64,000 nucleotides of DNA from Clostridiales bacterium. Lineage in GTDB: Bacteria > Bacillota > Clostridia > Christensenellales > Borkfalkiaceae. Position numbers and translations under genes: made by a program. The notes below the pieces were generated by a model that saw nothing but the letters and a program-made list of their open reading frames with translations, had not been told where the DNA came from and searched no databases. The DNA is taken from positions 337,249 to 401,248 of the forward strand of contig SVIW01000001.1 in assembly GCA_015069295.1 (NCBI GenBank), given 5' to 3'. Below are positions 15,271-23,199 of the stretch, piece by piece. How positions within the stretch are numbered: position 1 is the stretch's first letter; each line of letters opens with the position of its first letter.

Positions 15271-16101
15271 TTAGTTAATTCTCTTAAGAATGAACTTGTT
15301 GGTTGCATTCTTCTTCTTTCTCGTCTTATAGCCGAGAGCGGGTTTACCCCAAGGCGTCAAAGGACCAGCGTGCCCGATAGGAGACTTACCTTCACCACCA
15401 CCGTGAGGGTGATCTACAGGGTTCATAACCGAACCTCTTACTTCGGGTCTCAAACCGAGGTATCTTGCCTTACCTGCTTTACCGAGGGAAACGAGTTCGT
15501 GGTCAACGTTACCAACCTGACCGATCGTTGCGCGGCATTTCAAGAGAACGTATCTCATTTCGCCACTAGGCATACGAAGAGTCGCATACTTGCCTTCTAC
15601 TGCCATGATTTGCGCGGAGATACCTGCCGAACGTGCGATCTGACCGCCTTTACCGGGCGTGAGTTCGATGTTGTGTACCATCGTACCTACGGGAATGTTT
15701 TCAAGGGGAAGCGCGTTGCCTACCTTGATATCTGCGTTTACGCCGCTCATAATCTTGTCCCCTACGTTAAGACCTACGGGAGCAAGGATATACGATTTTA
15801 CGCCGTCTGCGTATACGATTAACGCGATGTGTGCGCTACGGTTGGGGTCATACTGAATGCTCTTTACCGTTGCGGGGATATCGTCTTTCAATCTCTTGAA
15901 GTCGATGATACGATATTTTCTGCGGTTACCGCCGCCGATGTGTCTGGTCGTGATACGACCCATATTGTTACGACCGCCGCTATGACGTTGGTCGTGCATC
16001 AAGGATCTTTCGGGCTTTGCGCCGACCGTCAAATCGTCGTTGGTCAAAACCGTTACGAAACGACGACCTGCCGACGTGGGTTTATACGATTTAATAGCCA
16101 T
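15271..16101 (-). CDS. rplB: 50S ribosomal protein L2
   Basis: L2 is required for subunit association and peptidyl transfer. The 276-aa protein shows the OB and SH3-like domains and the key C-terminal motif with the catalytically important histidine, [19 protein letters not shown], near residue 225. The N-terminus ([19 protein letters not shown]) is ordinary. It lies between rplW (18 bp) and rpsS (15 bp). Confidence 0.98.
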   Translation of the reverse strand: MAIKSYKPTSAGRRFVTVLTNDDLTVGAKPERSLMHDQRHSGGRNNMGRITTRHIGGGNRRKYRIIDFKRLKDDIPATVKSIQYDPNRSAHIALIVYADGVKSYILAPVGLNVGDKIMSGVNADIKVGNALPLENIPVGTMVHNIELTPGKGGQIARSAGISAQIMAVEGKYATLRMPSGEMRYVLLKCRATIGQVGNVDHELVSLGKAGKARYLGLRPEVRGSVMNPVDHPHGGGEGKSPIGHAGPLTPWGKPALGYKTRKKKNATNKFILKRIN

Positions 16102-16119
16102 TTTCTTTTTTCTCCTCCA

Positions 16120-16410
16120 TTAAGTCAAAGAATCGAAGAACTCGATGGACTTGCTATCTTCCTTGAGGGTTACGATAGCCTTCTTACGGTCGGGAGTGTA
16201 CCCTTCGTATCTGCCCATTCTCTTCAATTTGCCCTTGCAGGTAACGGTGTTTACGCTTGCAACCTTCACGCCGAAAAGCTTTTCGACTGCCAATTTGATT
16301 TCCGTTTTGTTTGCGTCTTTCTTTACGATGAACGTATATTTCTTATCCGCGATACCGTCGTAACCTTTTTCGGTGAGGACGGGTTTCAAAATAATATCTT
16401 CTGCAAACAT
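16120..16410 (-). CDS. rplW: 50S ribosomal protein L23
   Basis: L23 forms the main docking site for trigger factor and SRP at the tunnel exit. The 96-aa protein has [50 protein letters not shown], a standard L23 core, and the short C-terminal [21 protein letters not shown]. Its start codon overlaps the last base of the rplD stop, so translation is likely coupled; rplB follows after 18 bp. Confidence 0.98.
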   Translation of the reverse strand: MFAEDIILKPVLTEKGYDGIADKKYTFIVKKDANKTEIKLAVEKLFGVKVASVNTVTCKGKLKRMGRYEGYTPDRKKAIVTLKEDSKSIEFFDSLT

Positions 16411-17033
16411 TAGCCATTTACCTCCTGGAATTTCTCAACCGCAGCTTTCGTCATAACGATCTTTTGGTTGACAACCACGTCGTACGTGTTCAGCTGTTCA
16501 AGGGGCAACGTTTCAAGCTTGGGAAGGTTTGCCGCCGCGCGGATTACGTTGATATCGTTGTTGTCAAGTACGACGAGAGCCGTCTTGTCCAAACCGATTG
16601 CCTTTGCAAACGCCGCCATTTCTTTCGTCTTGGGAGCGGAAACTTTCAACTCGTCCACAACGATGAACTCGCCGTCAGCAACTTTCTTGGAAAGTGCAGA
16701 CAAGAGCGCAACGCGCTTTGCTTTTACGTTCATCTTCTTGGAGAAGTCGCGGGACTTGGGTGCGAATACTACGCCGCCCTTGATCCACTGAGGAGCGCGG
16801 ATGGAGCCTTGACGAGCACGACCCGTGCCTTTCTGTCTCCAAGGTTTGATACCGCCGCCTCTTACTTCCGTTCTCGTGAGGGTGGATTTTGTACCCTGTC
16901 TTTCGTTTGCAAGACGGGTAACGACTGCCTGATGGATAAGGGGCTCGTTATATTCTACCGCGAATACGTTGTCGTTGAGCTCGATGCTGCCGACTTCGGA
17001 GCCTTTCATATTTAATACTTTAATAGCCGCCAT
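16410..17033 (-). CDS. rplD: 50S ribosomal protein L4
   Basis: L4 reaches into the exit tunnel with its extended loop. In E. coli it also represses the S10 operon through the leader RNA. The 207-aa product contains the loop region [44 protein letters not shown], followed by the globular domain ([20 protein letters not shown]). It lies between rplC (15 bp) and rplW (1-base overlap). A leader of about 240 nt precedes rpsJ, so L4-type feedback is possible but not shown. Confidence 0.98.
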   Translation of the reverse strand: MAAIKVLNMKGSEVGSIELNDNVFAVEYNEPLIHQAVVTRLANERQGTKSTLTRTEVRGGGIKPWRQKGTGRARQGSIRAPQWIKGGVVFAPKSRDFSKKMNVKAKRVALLSALSKKVADGEFIVVDELKVSAPKTKEMAAFAKAIGLDKTALVVLDNNDINVIRAAANLPKLETLPLEQLNTYDVVVNQKIVMTKAAVEKFQEVNG

Positions 17034-17048
17034 TGTCTTTCACTCTCC

Positions 17049-17684
17049 TTATTTGCTCTTTACGCTGTCCGCGATGGTAACGATGCTACCTTTAGATCCG
17101 GGGATAGCGCCTTTGATGAGGATCGCGTTTCTATTTAAATCTACGCGAACGACTTCAAGGTTTTGAATCGTAACGTTATCCACACCGTACTGACCAGCGA
17201 GGTGTTTGTTCTTGAAAACTCTCGAAGGGGCAGAGATGGGACCCATAGAACCGGGTTCTCTGTGTACAGGACCGGTACCGTGCGTCATCTTCAATCTGTG
17301 TTGATTCCACTTCTTGATAACACCCGTGAAACCGTGCCCTTTCGTTACGCCCGATACGTCAACCTTGTCCCCTGCCGCAAAAACGTCAGCTTTGAGTTCG
17401 GTACCAACCGTATAGGTTTCCGCGTTGTTCACTCTGATTTCTTTCAACACTTTGTGGGGTTTTACGCCTGCTTTTTTGAACTGACCGAGCTGGGGTTTCG
17501 TCAACGCCTTTTCGTTCACTTCGATGAAGCCGAGCTTCAATGCAGCGTAACCGTCGTTTGCAACCGTCTTAACCTGTACGACGGGGCAAGGACCTGCTTC
17601 TACTACCGTAACGGGGATCAACTTCCCGTCTTCTGCAAAGATTTGGGTCATCCCAACTTTGCGACCGATGATTGCTTTATTCAT
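17049..17684 (-). CDS. rplC: 50S ribosomal protein L3
   Basis: L3 is an early assembly protein whose loop reaches the peptidyl transferase centre. The 211-aa protein starts MNKAIIGRKVGMTQIFAEDGKLIPVTVVEAGPC and has KGHGFTGVIKKWNQHRLKMTHGTGPVHREPGSMG, the central loop signature. It follows rpsJ after 72 bp, where a small AATAC/GTATT stem occurs, and precedes rplD by 15 bp. Confidence 0.98.
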   Translation of the reverse strand: MNKAIIGRKVGMTQIFAEDGKLIPVTVVEAGPCPVVQVKTVANDGYAALKLGFIEVNEKALTKPQLGQFKKAGVKPHKVLKEIRVNNAETYTVGTELKADVFAAGDKVDVSGVTKGHGFTGVIKKWNQHRLKMTHGTGPVHREPGSMGPISAPSRVFKNKHLAGQYGVDNVTIQNLEVVRVDLNRNAILIKGAIPGSKGSIVTIADSVKSK

Positions 17685-17756
17685 TGATAAAGTTCACTCC
17701 TTGTAAATTTTTTATTCTCGAATACCTTTGAAAGTATTTCTCGGCAATTTTGTGGA

Positions 17757-18056
17757 TTAGAGCTTGATCTTGATGTCGACGCCTGCAGGGAGGTGGATCG
17801 AATCAAGAAGCTTTGCGTTGGGGGAATAGATATCGATGATTCTCTTATACGTTCTCATTTCGAACTGTTCGCGAGAATCCTTGTATTTGTGCGGGGAACG
17901 AAGAATCGTTACGATTTCTCTTTCCGTGGGAAGAGGAATAGGACCGCTGATTTTCGCGCCGCTCTTCTTCATCGTTTCCACGATGCGGCTTGCCGCTTCG
18001 TCTACAAGTTCGTGGTCGTATGCCGCTAACTTAATTCTGATTTTCTGTACTGCCAT
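17757..18056 (-). CDS. rpsJ: 30S ribosomal protein S10 (NusE)
   Basis: S10 is a head protein of the small subunit and, as NusE, links RNA polymerase-bound NusG/NusB to the ribosome. The 99-aa product has [75 protein letters not shown], a standard S10. It is the first gene of the S10 operon here; rpsL, rpsG, fusA and tuf are not upstream in the window. It has a good AAAGGAG site and a long leader. Confidence 0.98.
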   Translation of the reverse strand: MAVQKIRIKLAAYDHELVDEAASRIVETMKKSGAKISGPIPLPTEREIVTILRSPHKYKDSREQFEMRTYKRIIDIYSPNAKLLDSIHLPAGVDIKIKL

Positions 18057-18300
18057 TTTGTTACTCCTTTTAGTTTATACTAACATTTTATTTCGCTGTA
18101 TCAACCTATCCGTGTGTATCGAGTCTTTTTGCAAAATAAAAACACTCTTTCTTTTTGCCCGAGCGTTCTTACGCAAAGCCTCGGTTAGTCGCAGGAATCG
18201 AGTTCCCACTTTTGTCAACGGAAATTATCTGCCAAGACGGCTTTTGTCTTGGATTTGCAGTAACTTCCCGCATCAACCCATACACGCGCTATTACACAGC
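18057..18300 (-). promoter_or_regulatory. Leader of the S10 operon
   Basis: About 240 nt lie between the predicted start and rpsJ, with no ORF. Stems include CCAAGAC/GTCTTGG (18232-18252) and CCGAG..CTCGG with an inner CGT/ACG (18159-18184). S10-operon leaders are autoregulatory in several bacteria (L4 in E. coli). The length and folds fit that role, but no specific leader family was recognised. This covers part of the 460-bp gene-free gap 18057-18517; the rest holds the promoter, an inverted repeat and the terminator of the HAD gene. Confidence 0.55.
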
Positions 18301-18306
18301 CTAACT

Positions 18307-18336
18307 ATAATAACACACTCGTCAACCCTGTGTCAA
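18307..18336 (-). promoter_or_regulatory. Promoter of the S10-spc ribosomal operon
   Basis: On the minus strand TTGACA (18331-18336) and TATTAT (18307-18312) are 18 bp apart, in the context CAAACGCTTGACA. A second TTGAC lies between them but is too close to the -10 to serve. Confidence 0.8.
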
Positions 18337-18440
18337 GCGTTTGAAACAACTTTTTTAAAAAATTTTTTCGCGTCTTTATAATGGATTTTCCTAGCCAAGT
18401 ATTTCCATATTTTTCCTTTATTATACCTACGTATTTACAC

Positions 18441-18476
18441 ACGCGCGTATAATATATACAATATTGTCGCGCGCGT
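18441..18476. repeat. GC-rich inverted repeat around an AT core
   Basis: ACGCGCG and CGCGCGT flank an AT-rich core that itself holds AATAT/ATATT. It lies between the S10 promoter and the HAD terminator. It could be a protein-binding site or a cruciform. There is no U-tail and no gene link that proves a role. Confidence 0.4.
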
Positions 18477-18483
18477 AAAAAGC

Positions 18484-18513
18484 AAAAAAGAAACGGGGCT
18501 TAAAAACCCCGTA
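18484..18513 (-). terminator. Terminator of the HAD phosphatase gene
   Basis: ACGGGG pairs with CCCCGT (18493-18512); on the minus strand the stem is followed by TTTCTTTTTT. It begins a few bases past the stop codon at 18518 and isolates this gene from the S10 promoter region. Confidence 0.8.
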
Positions 18514-18517
18514 CTTA

Positions 18518-19159
18518 TTAAATTTTCAGCAAATCGGGGAACGCACGCACGTAGCCGTCGGCAATACGGCAAAGCTCCTCTTCGTTTTCCTTTGCCGTTT
18601 CTTCGTATACGCCAATCGTAGACATTCCCGCCCGTTTCGCCGCTTTGATTACGTGGATACTATCGTCCACCATTACGCAATCGGAAACGTCGGCAAAAAG
18701 ACTGCGCGCAACCTTTGGATACATTCTCTCGTCCGATTTTAACAACCCGAAATCTTCCGCCGACCAAACGTTGTCGAATAAATCGAACACGCCGTTATTT
18801 TTCAAACAAGCGTCGGTAAATAAATGCGGACTTGCCGTTAAAACGTTTAAGCTTGCGCCCTCTTTCTTTAACTGCCGCAGAGTTTCTTCCACACCGCGTT
18901 TCAAAGGGATTTCCTGCGCATAGACCACGGATAATTTTTCCGTAAAGTTTGCGTATATCTCCTGCGGGGTAAGCGGCACGCCCAACCTTTCGGCGTAATA
19001 ATTGGCAATCCCTTTAAACCCAAGCGGCGTCAATATCTCCACGATATCTTCTCCGTAGGAAACGCCGTATTCGTCCAATACCAACAATACCTTTTTTACG
19101 GCAGGCTCCATCGAGTCAACCAACGTACCGTCCAAATCAAAAATGTACTTTTTTTGCAT
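18518..19159 (-). CDS. HAD-superfamily phosphatase (phosphoglycolate phosphatase-like)
   Basis: A 213-aa haloacid dehalogenase family hydrolase. Motif I is FDLDGTLVDS at residue 8 (catalytic Asp), motif II is the VLTASPH segment near residue 105, motif III a lysine near LLKSDERMYPK, and motif IV VMVDDSIHVIKAAKRAG near 165. The helical cap inserted after motif I places it in subfamily IA, with phosphoglycolate phosphatase and beta-phosphoglucomutase. The substrate cannot be told. It lies 51 bp after typA, with a copy of the dispersed intergenic motif in the gap, and has its own terminator. No Shine-Dalgarno site is obvious. Confidence 0.85.
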   Translation of the reverse strand: MQKKYIFDLDGTLVDSMEPAVKKVLLVLDEYGVSYGEDIVEILTPLGFKGIANYYAERLGVPLTPQEIYANFTEKLSVVYAQEIPLKRGVEETLRQLKKEGASLNVLTASPHLFTDACLKNNGVFDLFDNVWSAEDFGLLKSDERMYPKVARSLFADVSDCVMVDDSIHVIKAAKRAGMSTIGVYEETAKENEEELCRIADGYVRAFPDLLKI

Positions 19160-19179
19160 ATTTTAACCGTTTTTAACTG

Positions 19180-19204
19180 CATTCATCGCGTACACGGTAC
19201 CCGC
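19180..19204 (-). repeat. Dispersed intergenic motif, copy 2 (typA/HAD gap)
   Basis: The minus strand reads CGGGTACCGTGTACGCGATGAA, a variant of the GGGGACA..GTACGCGTTGAA motif also found near 50100. It lies wholly in the short gap between typA and the HAD gene. The match is looser than in copies 1, 3 and 5. Confidence 0.35.
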
Positions 19205-19210
19205 AAACGC

Positions 19211-21043
19211 TTATTTATTGTTCTTTTCCTTAAAGCGAGCTTTTGCACGCAATTCGCTGTCCAAAATCCGTTTTCTGATACGCAAGGACTTGGGCGTAAC
19301 CTCCAACAATTCGTCGTCGGCGATAAATTCAAGACACTCTTCAAGGCTCATTTTGCTGACGGGAATCAGCGTCAAAGCGTCGTCGCTGGAAGAAGAACGG
19401 GTGTTTGTCAAATGCTTCGTTTTACAAACGTTGACGTTGATATCGTCGGCAAGGTTGGTATACCCGACGACCATACCTTGGTATACGGGCGTGCCGGGCG
19501 TGATAAACAAATTCCCTCTGCCCTGTGCGTTGAACAAGCCGTACGCAACCGCTTCACCCGTTTCAAACGCCACGAGCGAACCCGTGTTTCTGCGCTGCAT
19601 ATCCCCCTTGTAAGGCTCGTACGAATAGAAAGTCGTATTCATTATCCCTTGCCCTTTGGTGTCGGTTAAGAATTCGCTCTTATATCCAAACAAGCCGCGG
19701 GAAGGAACGGTAAATTCAAGGCGCATACGGTTTCCGATTGCCGTCATCTGCACCAGCGTACCTTTGCGGTTACCCATCGCCGAGAAAACGGGGCCCGTCA
19801 TATCTTCGGGCACGTCCGCAACGAACCGTTCGATAGGCTCGTGGCGAACCCCGTCGATTTCTTTATACAAAACCTTAGGCGTGGATACTTGGAATTCGTA
19901 TCCCTCTCTTCGCATCGTTTCAATCAAAATAGAAAGGTGCATTTCCCCTCTGCCGCAAACGCGGAAGCTGTCCGCATAGTCGGTGTCGTTTACTCGCAAG
20001 GAAACGTCTCTAAGAAGCTCTTTATACAATCTGTCGCGAAGCTGACGGGTGGTTACGAATTTCCCTTCTTTTCCCGCAAACGGGCTGTCGTTTACGGAGA
20101 AAGTCATCTCCACCGTCGGGTCTTCGATTTTCACGAATTGCACGGGCTCTACCTTCGTAGGCTCGCACACGGTATCCCCGATGCTCAATCCGTCGATACC
20201 CGAAAACATTACGATATCCCCCGCCTGCGCGCGTTCTACCGATACCCGTTCCAAGCCCTCGATTTGATAGAGGTTGGCAATTTTGCAGTTGGTACGCACC
20301 TTGTCGGGCTCGTTAAAATTACAAATCGAAACGGGCTCGTTCGCGCGAATCGTGCCCCGCTCAATTCTACCGATACCGATTCTGCCGACAAACTCGTTAT
20401 AATCGATACAGGAAACGAGCAGCTGTCCCGCGCCGTCCACGTCCATTTCCATAGGCGGAATGGTGTTTAAAATGGTATCAAAAAGCGGGTTGAGGTTTTC
20501 CTCCTGCTTGTCGGGAGTCAAAGACGCCGTACCTTGTCTGCCGCAGCAGTACACGATCGGGCTGTCCAACTGTTCGTCCGAAGCGTCTAATTCCATCATC
20601 AAAAGCTGCATTTCCTCTACAACCTCGGCAATACGCGCGTCCGGTCTGTCCACTTTGTTGATGACGATAATCATTTTTAACCCAAGCGCAAGGGCTTTTT
20701 GCATAACGAAACGAGTCTGCGGCAAAGGTCCTTCCGCGCTGTCCACGAGAATAATCGCGCCGTTTACCATTTTCAATACGCGCTCTACCTCGCCCGAGAA
20801 ATCGGCGTGCCCCGGCGTGTCGATAATGTTGATTTTTACCCCGTTATAGTGCGCCGAAGTATTTTTCGCCAAAATGGTAATACCGCGCTCTCTTTCCAAA
20901 TCCCCAGAGTCCATTACTCTGTCCTGCACCTGTTGATTTTCACGGAATACCCCGCCTTGCGCCAACATTTCGTTGACGAGGGTGGTTTTGCCGTGGTCAA
21001 CGTGCGCGATAATCGCCACGTTTCGCAAATCTTCTCTAATCAT
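19211..21043 (-). CDS. typA: Ribosome-associated GTPase TypA/BipA
   Basis: BipA is an EF-G-like translational GTPase that supports large-subunit assembly and stress or low-temperature growth. The 610-aa protein has the G domain (AIIAHVDHGKTTLVNEML at residue 11, DTPGHADFSGEVERVL, INKVDRPDAR), then EF-G-like domains and the specific C-terminal domain with GRGNLFITPGTPVYQGMVVG and ARRLLDSE-like ends. The ORF-track TTG start is only 2 nt from AAGGAG, so the ATG at 21043 is chosen (9 nt spacing). It has its own promoter. Confidence 0.96.
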   Translation of the reverse strand: MIREDLRNVAIIAHVDHGKTTLVNEMLAQGGVFRENQQVQDRVMDSGDLERERGITILAKNTSAHYNGVKINIIDTPGHADFSGEVERVLKMVNGAIILVDSAEGPLPQTRFVMQKALALGLKMIIVINKVDRPDARIAEVVEEMQLLMMELDASDEQLDSPIVYCCGRQGTASLTPDKQEENLNPLFDTILNTIPPMEMDVDGAGQLLVSCIDYNEFVGRIGIGRIERGTIRANEPVSICNFNEPDKVRTNCKIANLYQIEGLERVSVERAQAGDIVMFSGIDGLSIGDTVCEPTKVEPVQFVKIEDPTVEMTFSVNDSPFAGKEGKFVTTRQLRDRLYKELLRDVSLRVNDTDYADSFRVCGRGEMHLSILIETMRREGYEFQVSTPKVLYKEIDGVRHEPIERFVADVPEDMTGPVFSAMGNRKGTLVQMTAIGNRMRLEFTVPSRGLFGYKSEFLTDTKGQGIMNTTFYSYEPYKGDMQRRNTGSLVAFETGEAVAYGLFNAQGRGNLFITPGTPVYQGMVVGYTNLADDINVNVCKTKHLTNTRSSSSDDALTLIPVSKMSLEECLEFIADDELLEVTPKSLRIRKRILDSELRAKARFKEKNNK

Positions 21044-21082
21044 ATACAACTACTCCTTAACGTAAAACTTTTCAACCCTATT

Positions 21083-21111
21083 ATTTTAATACTTTTGTCC
21101 GCAATTGACAA
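21083..21111 (-). promoter_or_regulatory. Promoter of typA
   Basis: On the minus strand TTGTCA (21106-21111) and TAAAAT (21083-21088) are 17 bp apart, between the folA terminator and the typA ribosome binding site. Confidence 0.7.
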
Positions 21112-21151
21112 GGAAATCACAGTCCTTTCGGAAAATATTTTTTATATTTTA

Positions 21152-21183
21152 TAAAAAATTCCGCAAAGCGGTAGGCTTTGCGG
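21152..21183 (-). terminator. Terminator after folA
   Basis: CCGCAAAGC pairs with GCTTTGCGG around GGTAG-type loop bases, followed on the minus strand by AATTTTTTATAAAA. It starts about 14 nt past the folA stop codon and ends the TIGR04076-thyA-folA unit. Confidence 0.88.
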
Positions 21184-21196
21184 TGATTTTTTGCAT

Positions 21197-21697
21197 TTAT
21201 AAAGACTTGACCGCCCTGTTTTCATAACGGGCAAAACGGATTATATAACCGTTGTCCTCGATAGGCTCCCCTTCGTCCACGCAGACGAAATTTTCCATCT
21301 CGTCGAGGTTGGGGAAAAACACCTCCGCACCGCCGATAGCGTCCACTTTCGTTACCAAAACGCCGTGGCAATAGGGCAACAACTCTTTATACACCTCTCC
21401 CCCGCCAATGACGTAAATATCCTTATCTTCGCGCACTTTCATCTCGGCTTTTAACTGGTCGTACGAGCGAACGATAACACAGTCATCGCGTACCTGCCCC
21501 CTCGAAAGCACGATATTCTCGCGGTTTTTTAAGGGTTTTTGGTTAGGGAAAGAACGCAGGGTATTCCCGCCCATTACGACGGTATGCCCCATCGTCGTTT
21601 CCCTGAAAAATTTCATATCCTTGGGGAGGGAAAACATCATATCGTTTCCCTTGCCGATACCCCACTTTTTATCGGCGTGTACGATTGCGTAAATCAT
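21197..21697 (-). CDS. folA: Dihydrofolate reductase
   Basis: DHFR reduces dihydrofolate to tetrahydrofolate with NADPH, regenerating the cofactor oxidised by ThyA. The 166-aa chain has MIYAIVHADKKWGIGKGNDMMFSLPKDMKFFRETTMGHTVVMGGNTLRSF with the W-G-I-G-N loop, Asp/Lys active-site region, and IYVIGGGEVYKELLPYC. The usual Leu-Pro after the Met20-type loop is SLP. It lies downstream of thyA, from which it is separated by a 183-bp array of hairpins. GGAAG precedes the ATG. A terminator follows. Confidence 0.95.
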   Translation of the reverse strand: MIYAIVHADKKWGIGKGNDMMFSLPKDMKFFRETTMGHTVVMGGNTLRSFPNQKPLKNRENIVLSRGQVRDDCVIVRSYDQLKAEMKVREDKDIYVIGGGEVYKELLPYCHGVLVTKVDAIGGAEVFFPNLDEMENFVCVDEGEPIEDNGYIIRFARYENRAVKSL

Positions 21698-21727
21698 AAT
21701 CTTCCTTTCACTACACGTTACTTTTGC

Positions 21728-21871
21728 AACGCAGAGCGTTACGACAACGCCTTACGGCGTAAAGCGCAACCTGTGGTTGCTTTCCTTGGGCTATTACCCG
21801 CCTCACGGCGGCGCTTGACAGCGAGTCTTTAAGGCTTTGCCTTAAAAATCCACAAGGGACTATGCCCCTTG
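21728..21871 (-). repeat. Array of six short hairpins between thyA and folA
   Basis: Six separate perfect stems lie in a row: AACGC/GCGTT (21728-21740), ACGCC/GGCGT (21747-21760), GCAACC/GGTTGC (21766-21780), CCGCC/GGCGG (21798-21811), TTTAAGGC/GCCTTAAA (21828-21846) and CAAGGG/CCCTTG (21853-21871). Loops are 3-7 nt; two are GTAA or GTGA on the minus-strand RNA. No ORF is visible. The gap is 183 bp. It may be a folded intercistronic RNA or a small repetitive element; which cannot be told from one copy. Confidence 0.65.
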
Positions 21872-21880
21872 ACCCCACAT

Positions 21881-22711
21881 TTAAATTGCTACGGGGATTT
21901 TGCTTTCCAACTTTTCATACTCGTAATCGACAAGTTTGAAGCTATCTACCGTAAAATCGTAGAAATTGGTAATGCTTTCGTCTACGATAAGCTTGGGTGC
22001 TTTATGGCGGGGTTTTGATAAAACCTCTTTGACAAGCGGAATATGCCGATCGTAAATGTGTGCGTCCGCAATAACGTGTACCAGCTCGCCTGCTTTGAGT
22101 CCCGAAACCTGCGCCAACATAATCAACAAAACCGCGTACTGCACTACGTTCCAATTGTTCGCCGTCAGCATATCGTTGGAGCGTTGATTTAAGATACCGT
22201 TGAGAGTATCCCCCGTAACGTTAAAGGTCATCGAATACGCGCAAGGGTACAAGTTCATCTCGTGCAGGTCTTGGAAATTGTAGATATTCGTCATAATACG
22301 ACGGCTGGACGGGTTGTGTTTTAAATCGTACAAAACTCTGTCCACCTGGTCGAATTCACCCTCTTTGTATTGGTGTTTTACCCCCAACTGATAACCGTAG
22401 GCTTTCCCAATCGAACCCGTTTCGTCCGCCCACGAATCCCAAATATGCGAATTTAAGTCGTGGATATTGTTGCTCTTTTTCTGCCAAATCCAAAGTAGCT
22501 CGTCCACGCAGGATTTAAACGCCGTACGGCGCAGGGTCAAAATGGGAAACTCTTCTTGTAAATTATACCGATTGACAATCCCGAACTTTTTAACGGTGTG
22601 CGCGGGCGCGCCGTCTTCCCAACGGGGACGGACGGGCAGGTCGGTGTCCCAAAACCCGTTGTCCATAATATCTTGCATATTTTGTGCAAAGATTTCGTCA
22701 GCTCTACTCAT
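21881..22711 (-). CDS. thyA: Thymidylate synthase (ThyA)
   Basis: ThyA methylates dUMP to dTMP with methylene-THF, yielding dihydrofolate for FolA. The 276-aa chain shows the family landmarks: the phosphate-binding Arg in WEDGAPAHTVKKFG, LWIWQKKSNNIHDLNSHIWDSWAD, the catalytic Cys in LYPCAYSMTFNV, NQRSNDMLTANNWNVVQYAVLL and HVIADAHIYDRHIPLVKEVL. It starts inside the end of the TIGR04076-type gene (8-bp overlap) with AGGAGAAAGG ahead of the ATG. Presence of ThyA with FolA means the flavin-dependent ThyX is not required. Confidence 0.96.
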   Translation of the reverse strand: MSRADEIFAQNMQDIMDNGFWDTDLPVRPRWEDGAPAHTVKKFGIVNRYNLQEEFPILTLRRTAFKSCVDELLWIWQKKSNNIHDLNSHIWDSWADETGSIGKAYGYQLGVKHQYKEGEFDQVDRVLYDLKHNPSSRRIMTNIYNFQDLHEMNLYPCAYSMTFNVTGDTLNGILNQRSNDMLTANNWNVVQYAVLLIMLAQVSGLKAGELVHVIADAHIYDRHIPLVKEVLSKPRHKAPKLIVDESITNFYDFTVDSFKLVDYEYEKLESKIPVAI

Positions 22712-23027
22712 TTCCTTTCTCCTTACAATCTGTTACTTCGATATAAAAACTTACGGGACGGAATCCGTCGTTACAGGATATCATCGCCGATTTTTCGTTT
22801 TTCATCCATCCGTCGTAAAAATTGCCGCCGCCCCGCGCCAATTCCTTGACAAAATACGCCATACTCTCCCAAGCGCTGTCGCAAAGCCCGTCGGGCTTTT
22901 GCCCGTTTTTCGAAAAGAAGATTTGCCCCTCCTCTATCTCGCAGGCGTGCTGTATGGGATTTTCGTATTTTTCTATCAAATCCGAATAGGACGCTTTTTT
23001 CACGACGGTAATTTTACAAGTATACAA
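22704..23027 (-). CDS. TIGR04076 family protein of unknown function
   Basis: A 107-aa protein resembling the TIGR04076 family of small proteins common in Clostridia. It begins MYTCKITVVKK, has two further cysteines in the region GLCDSAW and ISCNDGFRPVSF, and a glycine-rich GGGNFYDGW segment. Such proteins have no established function; conserved cysteines suggest metal or redox chemistry. The best start in frame is a TTG. It has a strong promoter and overlaps thyA by 8 bp, so it leads the thyA-folA transcript. Family assignment is from memory of the motif pattern. Confidence 0.65.
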   Translation of the reverse strand: MYTCKITVVKKASYSDLIEKYENPIQHACEIEEGQIFFSKNGQKPDGLCDSAWESMAYFVKELARGGGNFYDGWMKNEKSAMISCNDGFRPVSFYIEVTDCKEKGNE

Positions 23028-23061
23028 TTCTTCTCGCCCTACCCTTTATTTTATCCCGTTT

Positions 23062-23090
23062 ATTATACCACAAAGCCGCCCTTTCGTCAA
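23062..23090 (-). promoter_or_regulatory. Promoter of the TIGR04076-thyA-folA unit
   Basis: On the minus strand TTGACG (23085-23090) and an extended -10 TGGTATAAT (TATAAT at 23062-23067) are 17 bp apart. It is arranged back to back with the pgk promoter. Confidence 0.85.
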
Positions 23091-23128
23091 GGTTTCGAAA
23101 AGTTTTTTTAGATTATTTTATTAAAAAG

Positions 23129-23157
23129 TTGACAAATGTAGAAAAATTGGGTATTAT
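23129..23157 (+). promoter_or_regulatory. Promoter of pgk
   Basis: TTGACA (23129-23134) and TATTAT (23152-23157) are 17 bp apart, about 40 bp ahead of pgk. No CggR-type operator or gapA gene is seen upstream. Confidence 0.85.
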
Positions 23158-23199
23158 ATATCTGTACGATAAAAAAAGTGAAAGGAGAATTCTTATTCT

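Noticed and set aside
21489-21502. Copy of the dispersed CGCGTACCTGCCCC motif inside folA
   Set aside because: It lies in conserved coding sequence and a 14-base match is expected by chance in a window this size.
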